From assembly GCA_964418695.1 (NCBI GenBank), contig CAYQMN010000015.1, forward strand, positions 19,008 to 83,007: a stretch of 64,000 nt of DNA, given 5' to 3'. Numbering within the stretch: the first letter of the stretch is position 1; the number at the start of each line of letters is the position of its first letter. A program made the position numbers and the translations under genes. Of the stretch, positions 60,401 to 64,000 are shown piece by piece. Origin of the DNA: Prado023 sp964418695 (GTDB lineage: Bacteria; Actinomycetota; Actinomycetes; S36-B12; CAIYMF01). The notes beneath the pieces are model-generated. The model saw only the letters and a list, made by a program, of their open reading frames with translations, was not told the DNA's origin and did no database searches.

Positions 60401-60769
60401 CCCCGGCACGCGATCTCGCGGGTCCCCGAAGACGAGGTCGGCGGCCAGGATGTCGGGCGGGTCCTTGCGCCCGGCGATCCCCACCCGCAGAGCGCCCTTC
60501 TCATCCAGGCTGGCCTCCCCGAGGTGAAGACCCAGCAGCGGGGCGTAGAGCCGGTCCTCCGAGGGCGATACGACGAGTGACTCGGAGGACCCGTCACCGA
60601 ACACGTAGTAGTGGAACTCCTGGTACTTGCGCACCGGTGACATCTCGCGATGCCTGCTGCGGCCCAGGCGCTGGATGAGGTACGGCCCCTCCTGCATCCG
60701 CTGGATGGTGATGGCCGTGGCCAGCTGCTCGTTCGACACCCGACGCACAACGTGGCCTCTCTCGCGCAC
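57446..60769 (-). CDS. CDP-glycerol glycerophosphotransferase-like protein fused to GT4 glycosyltransferase
   Basis: 1107 residues. The first 290 are beta-rich and unassigned. A TagF-like domain (about 340-690) has VNTGHGTPLKRMG and TDYSSVTFDFALRGRPII, the motifs of CDP-glycerol:poly(glycerophosphate) transferases. A GT4 domain fills about 725-1105 with RFVNIGRFSPEKGQDRL and SSLYEGFGIALLEAIALGVP. The protein could both extend a poly(polyol phosphate) chain and add sugar. The start is not fixed: GTG 60769 is preferred because TACTGT lies 10 bases upstream; the frame is open to TTG 60802. Confidence 0.85.
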   Translation of the reverse strand: MRERGHVVRRVSNEQLATAITIQRMQEGPYLIQRLGRSRHREMSPVRKYQEFHYYVFGDGSSESLVVSPSEDRLYAPLLGLHLGEASLDEKGALRVGIAGRKDPPDILAADLVFGDPRDRVPGQVRPTEVVVGLPGPEPSMSLGSIGLIEVTFRRFERVLSTALPLPFVDADAVLAPMGLAIRPTDDGFAYVFRNDPSAQRLERIADLVRSRLVPSRFVDVIGRLDDEHGTAMRRISISGCDLLIVDVRGYRHVIRDSPQRLQRMDRAEAVAVAEALQLDATPKPHQGPVRARVQPAGQALRRGTTAMTMRALGFERYQKARLAIQSARTPLSPYQSYAQNVDFSTALAGTVLVDGYNGKAFDGSLLAIARECAVSRPDLTWTIAAPNRPGLAERLARYGIRAKTVARSSQEYYDSLRTAALLLTDSALPRSYVPTRGQTLVNTGHGTPLKRMGHHIEAAPLAMANAQRTLLLSDVVAVNNPTGLQRVREAFMLDGANIRMLPSPRVSMMLELEASAASLRDQMGIRPEELVVAWLPTWRGNAGATAHAQSNLDLFTRMAAVRASTRRPMRFFAKPHTLVTDLVQGHQNAAFEMVPDHMDLYEFLTIVDVLITDYSSVTFDFALRGRPIILDVPDLEQYTAERGLYLDLAQLPFTLTRSEDEVVRALESAPSRADHAAFNEEYNPLESPGGTQTFLGSVLGGDPEPEPAAAPARERILIFPGSLKTNGITTSFLNLLSHLGDERDYEILLPVTSVSGHAGDNLHQVLASGHRCIVAPRGTMVAPSEQLAWAKFEHRLELDEDDWNHLEAVFRREARRLFGRRSYDQAIHFSGYDALPAGVLALTAPRSHVFIHSDMGHELELRNNFNAPVLRRAYQRARTIPVVSDALRTDLVTEGYLPESIADRIRVVHNTLDLDSIVRRSKAHEAYLTPELVSILEDESSTRFVNIGRFSPEKGQDRLIRAFEEVCLAEPHRTFQLFLIGGPGNSRAKLYGMRDHSPVAERIHLFENINPMPILARCDLFVQSSLYEGFGIALLEAIALGVPVLSTRLPGPQEFLESGYGYVVDNSTEGLVAGMTDFVRGKLPPVTRSLEDYNRQAVAEFFAVLD

Positions 60770-60911
60770 CGCTGCGGTCACAGTAGCCAACGCGGGTAGC
60801 AAAGGCTCGATGTTCCACGCCGTGGCCAGCCAACCTTGGTCGCGCAGAGCGGCGTTCCTCGCTCGCCGCGCGGCTCACCATGCGGCGGCTCGGCGGCTCG
60901 GGGGATCGGGC

Positions 60912-61478
60912 TCAGCCGGGATGGTCCGGGGAGAGCGCGGGCAGCGGCCCCACCAGGGCGAGGTCGCCGATCGGATCGGCGTCGGCCGCCGGCTCCTTGA
61001 CCTCGGCCGTCTCCGGGAAGACCCAGGTGCGGTAGGCCCAGAACCGGAACAGCGTGCCCAGGCCCAGCGCGATCCCGTTGCCGCTGATGTTGTCGGCCAG
61101 CTGGCTGTCGAACCCCAGCGCATAGTGGGTGAACCACAGGCACGCCCAGGAGATCAGCAGCGCGACGCCGTTGGCCGCGAAGAACAGCGCCGTCTCGCGG
61201 CGGACTCCCGTGCGGGCCCGGTCGCGGTAGGTCCAGTGCCGGTTGGCCAGGTAGGCGAACGCCGTGGCCAGCAGGACGCTGATCGTCTTGGCGGTCAGCG
61301 GGCTGTCGGAGAGGTGCTCGGCGCGCAGCAGGTTGAACACGCCCACGTCGATGACGAAGGCGACGGCGCCGATCGTGCCGAACTTGGCGATCTCGGCGAC
61401 CAGCTTGGCCCACACCGAGTCCAGGCGGCCCTTCGGCGTCGCGGTGGCGGGACCGGGCAGCTCCAGGACAGAGGTCAT
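60912..61478 (-). CDS. GtrA-like polyprenyl-phosphate sugar flippase family protein
   Basis: 188 residues with four helices: FGTIGAVAFVIDVGVFNLL, TISVLLATAFAYLANRHW, ALFFAANGVALLISWACL and the fourth near NGIALGLGTLFRFWAYRTWV. This is the GtrA family, which moves polyprenyl-linked sugars across the membrane. The C-terminal 35 residues are acidic and soluble. The ATG 61478 has GGGAGG 6 bases upstream; a longer frame to 61685 is not needed. It is beside the glycopolymer genes and may supply their lipid-linked sugar. Confidence 0.87.
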   Translation of the reverse strand: MTSVLELPGPATATPKGRLDSVWAKLVAEIAKFGTIGAVAFVIDVGVFNLLRAEHLSDSPLTAKTISVLLATAFAYLANRHWTYRDRARTGVRRETALFFAANGVALLISWACLWFTHYALGFDSQLADNISGNGIALGLGTLFRFWAYRTWVFPETAEVKEPAADADPIGDLALVGPLPALSPDHPG

Positions 61479-61644
61479 GACGCACCTCCCTACCCACGCT
61501 CGGCGTCGACCTGACAGCAGTGCCGTCAAGTGTCTCATCCCTGAGTCGTTACGGTGGCCTCCTCGCCCCGAGGCGCTGGTCACTCCGGCGTTTCGCACCC
61601 CACCTCGGCCGCTCCCGCGGCCCCTGGCACGACTGGAGGACGCC

Positions 61645-62802
61645 ATGGACGTCGCGCTGTCAGCCGAGCACGAGCAGCTGCGCAAGGTCGTGGAGCAGTT
61701 CGCCCACGACGAGGTCGCCCCGCGGATCGGGGAGTACTACAAGCGCCATGAGTTCCCGCTGGACCTGGTCACCCGGATGGGCGAGATGGGCCTGTTCGGG
61801 CTGCCGATCCCCGAGGAGTACGGCGGCATGGGCGGGGACTACCTGGCGCTGTGCGTGGCGATCGAGGAGATCGCCCGGGTCGACTCGTCGCTGGCGATCA
61901 CCCTGGAGGCCGGCGTGTCGCTGGGCGCCATGCCGATCCTGCGGTTCGGCACGCAGGAGCAGAAGCAGCGCTGGCTGCCCGAGCTGGCCGCCGGCCGGAT
62001 GCTCGGCGCGTTCGGCCTCACCGAGGCCGGCAGCGGCTCGGACGCCGGCGGCTCGCGCACCACCGCGGTCGTCGACGGCGACGAGTGGGTGATCAACGGG
62101 TCCAAGTCGTTCATCACCAACTCGGGCACCGCCATCACCGGGTTGGTCACGGTCACCGCCGTGACCGGCACCCGCGACGACGGCCGCCCGGAGATCTCCT
62201 CGATCATCGTCCCGGCGGGCACGCCCGGGTTCGCGGTCGCGCCGGGGTACGACAAGGTCGGCTGGAACGCCTCGGACACCCACGAGCTGTCGTTCGCCGA
62301 CGTGCGCGTCCCGCTGGCCAACCTGGTCGGCGAGCGCGGCCGGGGCTACGGGCAGTTCCTGTCGATCCTGTCCGAGGGCCGAGTGGCGATCGCCGCGCTG
62401 GGCACCGGGCTGGCGCAGGGCTGCGTCGACGAGTCGCTGGCGTTCGCCGCGACCCGCGAGTCGTTCGGCCGCCCGATCAACACCCGGCAGGTCATCCAGT
62501 TCATGATCGCCGACATGTCCGTGCGGGCCCACCTCTCGCGGTTGGCCTGGCGGCATGCGGCGGCCCTCATGGTGGCCGGCCGGCCGTTCGCCACCGAGGC
62601 CAGCATCGCCAAGCTCGTCTCCTCCGAGGCGGCCATGGACAACGCGCGCGTGGCCACCCAGATCCACGGCGGGATGGGCTTCACGATCGAGAGCGCCGTG
62701 GGCCGGTTCTACCGCGACGCCAAGGTGCTGGAGATCGGCGAGGGCACCTCCGAGGTCCAGCGCATGCTCATCGCCAAGGACCTGGGCCTCCCGACGGAGT
62801 AG
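61645..62802 (+). CDS. Acyl-CoA dehydrogenase
   Basis: 385 residues, the usual length for homotetrameric acyl-CoA dehydrogenases. It has LPIPEEYGGMGGDYL, GLTEAGSGSDAGGSRT and VINGSKSFITNSG for FAD and substrate, RESFGRPINTRQVIQF and the C-terminal EGTSEVQRMLIA with the catalytic glutamate. It oxidises acyl-CoAs to enoyl-CoAs with an electron-transfer flavoprotein. Short- or branched-chain specificity is likely from the family but not fixed. GGAGG lies 7 bases before ATG 61645. It diverges from gtrA. Confidence 0.94.
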   Translation: MDVALSAEHEQLRKVVEQFAHDEVAPRIGEYYKRHEFPLDLVTRMGEMGLFGLPIPEEYGGMGGDYLALCVAIEEIARVDSSLAITLEAGVSLGAMPILRFGTQEQKQRWLPELAAGRMLGAFGLTEAGSGSDAGGSRTTAVVDGDEWVINGSKSFITNSGTAITGLVTVTAVTGTRDDGRPEISSIIVPAGTPGFAVAPGYDKVGWNASDTHELSFADVRVPLANLVGERGRGYGQFLSILSEGRVAIAALGTGLAQGCVDESLAFAATRESFGRPINTRQVIQFMIADMSVRAHLSRLAWRHAAALMVAGRPFATEASIAKLVSSEAAMDNARVATQIHGGMGFTIESAVGRFYRDAKVLEIGEGTSEVQRMLIAKDLGLPTE

Positions 62803-62805
62803 GCC

Positions 62806-62880
62806 CCGGGCTGGGGGCTGGGGGCTGAGCTGGGTTCGCGGCTGGGCTCGGGGGGCTGGGCTTGGGCCGAGCTGATGCTG
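62806..62880 (+). repeat. Low-complexity GGCTGGG repeats after the acyl-CoA dehydrogenase gene
   Basis: Imperfect 7-9 base units built on GGCTGGG(G) fill the space after the stop, with several TGA/TAG-like triplets. It resembles the other 3'-end duplications but is more degenerate. Confidence 0.6.
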
Positions 62881-62922
62881 AGGCTGGCGGGCGCCCAGCG
62901 CGCGGCCCGTGCATCGGGCTCC

Positions 62923-62928
62923 TAGGCT
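62923..62928 (+). promoter_or_regulatory. -10 box of leaderless aldose 1-epimerase gene
   Basis: TAGGCT ends 7 bases before ATG 62936. Confidence 0.65.
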
Positions 62929-62935
62929 CACCGGC

Positions 62936-63907
62936 ATGTACGAGATCACTCGCGGTCCGCACCCGGACGCCCCCGACTTCGAGGCGATCACCCTGCACTC
63001 GCCCGCGGGCGTGACGGCCACGTTCGTGCCGAAGGGCGGGATGGTCTGCAGCTCCATGACCCACGACGGGGAGGAGCTGCTCGGCCAGCGGTACGGCCTG
63101 GCCGACTACCTGGTGACGGGGCGCACCTTCGGCGTCCCGATCCTGGCGCCGTGGGCCAACCGCCTGGGCAAGATGGCGTACGCGCTGGTCCACGAGGGCG
63201 GCGGGGTGCGGCGCATCGACGTCCACCCGGACACTCCGAACCTGCGCCAGGACCCCTACGGTCAGCCGATCCACGGCCTGCTCCGGGGCAGCCCGGACTG
63301 GCAGGTCCGTGATCTGTCGACCACTCCCATGGAGGCCTCGATCCTGGCGTCGCTGGAGTTCGACCAGCGCCGCGTGGACTTCTCGGCCTTCCCGTTCGAG
63401 CACCGCATCGACCTCAAGGCCACGCTGCGGGCGACCTCGCTCACCTTCTCGACCGAGATCCACGCCACCGGCCAGGACGAGGTGCCCATCGCGTTCGGCT
63501 GGCACCCCTACATCACCATCCCGGGCCTGCCGCGCGCCGAATGGGAGGTCTACCTCCCCTTCACCCGTCGCTGCCCGCTGGGCCCCACCCTGCTGCCCGA
63601 GGGAACCCGCGAGGACGTCGAGCCGATCATCGGGCGGCTGGGGGAGCGCGCCCTCGACGACCTGTTCGCCAACGTGGACAACGGCACCACCGCCTACATC
63701 CGCGGCAACGGCCGGCGCGTGTTCATCCGCTTCGACAGCGGGTACGACTGGGCCATCCTGTACGGCCCGCCGCACCGCGATCACATCTGCATCGAGCCGA
63801 TGACCGCGGCCAGCGACCCGTTCTCTGGCCAGGACCCCATGGAGGTAGTCCCCCGCGGGAAGTCGTTCCGGGCCACGTTCACGGTCGGGGTCGAGCGGAC
63901 CAGCTGA
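62936..63907 (+). CDS. Aldose 1-epimerase family protein
   Basis: 323 residues of the galactose mutarotase-like beta-sandwich. It has GRTFGVPILAPWANRL (Asn/Arg of the active site), QPIHGLLRGSPDW (His), VPIAFGWHPYITI (second His) and the Glu in CIEPMTAASDPF. It should interconvert alpha and beta anomers of a sugar or sugar phosphate. ATG 62936 is fixed by a leaderless -10 box; no earlier start is needed. Confidence 0.9.
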   Translation: MYEITRGPHPDAPDFEAITLHSPAGVTATFVPKGGMVCSSMTHDGEELLGQRYGLADYLVTGRTFGVPILAPWANRLGKMAYALVHEGGGVRRIDVHPDTPNLRQDPYGQPIHGLLRGSPDWQVRDLSTTPMEASILASLEFDQRRVDFSAFPFEHRIDLKATLRATSLTFSTEIHATGQDEVPIAFGWHPYITIPGLPRAEWEVYLPFTRRCPLGPTLLPEGTREDVEPIIGRLGERALDDLFANVDNGTTAYIRGNGRRVFIRFDSGYDWAILYGPPHRDHICIEPMTAASDPFSGQDPMEVVPRGKSFRATFTVGVERTS

Positions 63908-64000
63908 GCGGGCTGAGCCGGCTGGGCCGGCTGGGCGGCGGGCGGCTCAGCCCTGATCCACCGACCCGGGTGTGGTGGCTGGTGGCCGCGGCTGGTGGGG
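63908..64000. other. Right-edge intergenic repeats and possible gene tail
   Basis: GGCTGAGC/GGCTGGGC units follow the epimerase stop. On the minus strand a frame ending at 63947 reads PHQPRPPATTPGSVDQG then stop, which could be the proline-rich tail of a gene entering from the right, but 17 codons do not settle it. Confidence 0.25.

Overview
This is a very GC-rich actinomycete chromosome segment. The signs are GTG starts, start-stop overlaps throughout, actinobacterial-type acyl-CoA carboxylase subunits, Crp/GlxR-like boxes and many leaderless promoters. The genus cannot be read from the sequence; Propionibacteriales or Micrococcales are plausible. No rRNA, tRNA or CRISPR array was recognised.

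1-11.9 kb is the accessory part. The left edge holds the first 19 codons of succinate dehydrogenase cytochrome b (sdhC), behind a Crp/GlxR-like box. An ECF sigma factor and a coupled membrane protein follow. Next is a minus-strand operon: secreted four-cysteine protein, lipoprotein, peptidoglycan-binding adaptor, ABC ATPase and permease (5686 to 1909). After an AAA ATPase lies a scar made of a decayed DDE transposase flanked by a 189-bp duplication of a permease 3' end. A second minus-strand ABC operon (11584 to 8352) is headed by a 19-codon peptide gene that was not in any obvious gene call. Both ABC operons carry a Crp-like box at similar distance and may be a pair of cAMP-controlled peptide systems.

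11.9-28.8 kb is nucleoside uptake and salvage: a stand-alone acyl-CoA mutase large subunit, a BmpA-type nucleoside ABC importer (binding lipoprotein, tandem ATPase, two permeases), cytidine deaminase, deoxyribose-phosphate aldolase, purine nucleoside phosphorylase, a phosphosugar mutase, transketolase, an animal-type uridine phosphorylase, adenosine deaminase and a uridine-kinase-like protein. Together they import nucleosides, release the bases and feed (deoxy)ribose phosphates into central carbon metabolism.

28.9-39.1 kb has a gamma-glutamylcyclotransferase-like protein, a membrane-domain/GH5 fusion, an LpdA-type quinone reductase, and a wall-anchored DUF11-repeat adhesin split by a one-base frameshift.

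39.2-48.6 kb is the acyl-CoA carboxylase neighbourhood: biotinylated alpha subunit, epsilon and beta subunits, divergent biotin ligase coupled to a class III adenylate cyclase, Maf, a glycosyltransferase and an acetyltransferase.

48.9-61.5 kb is a cell-surface glycopolymer locus: acyltransferase, GT4-Stealth fusion, a second Stealth enzyme, two related beta-rich proteins of unknown function each coupled to a Stealth gene, a GT4 enzyme, a glycerophosphotransferase-GT4 fusion and GtrA. It resembles teichoic-acid or capsule synthesis. The window ends with an acyl-CoA dehydrogenase and an aldose 1-epimerase.

Two genome-wide habits are visible. At least fifteen genes have a TAnnnT-like -10 box only 6-7 bases before the start codon, which implies leaderless mRNA and fixes several starts. 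Many gene 3' ends carry short tandem duplications that repeat the stop-codon region.
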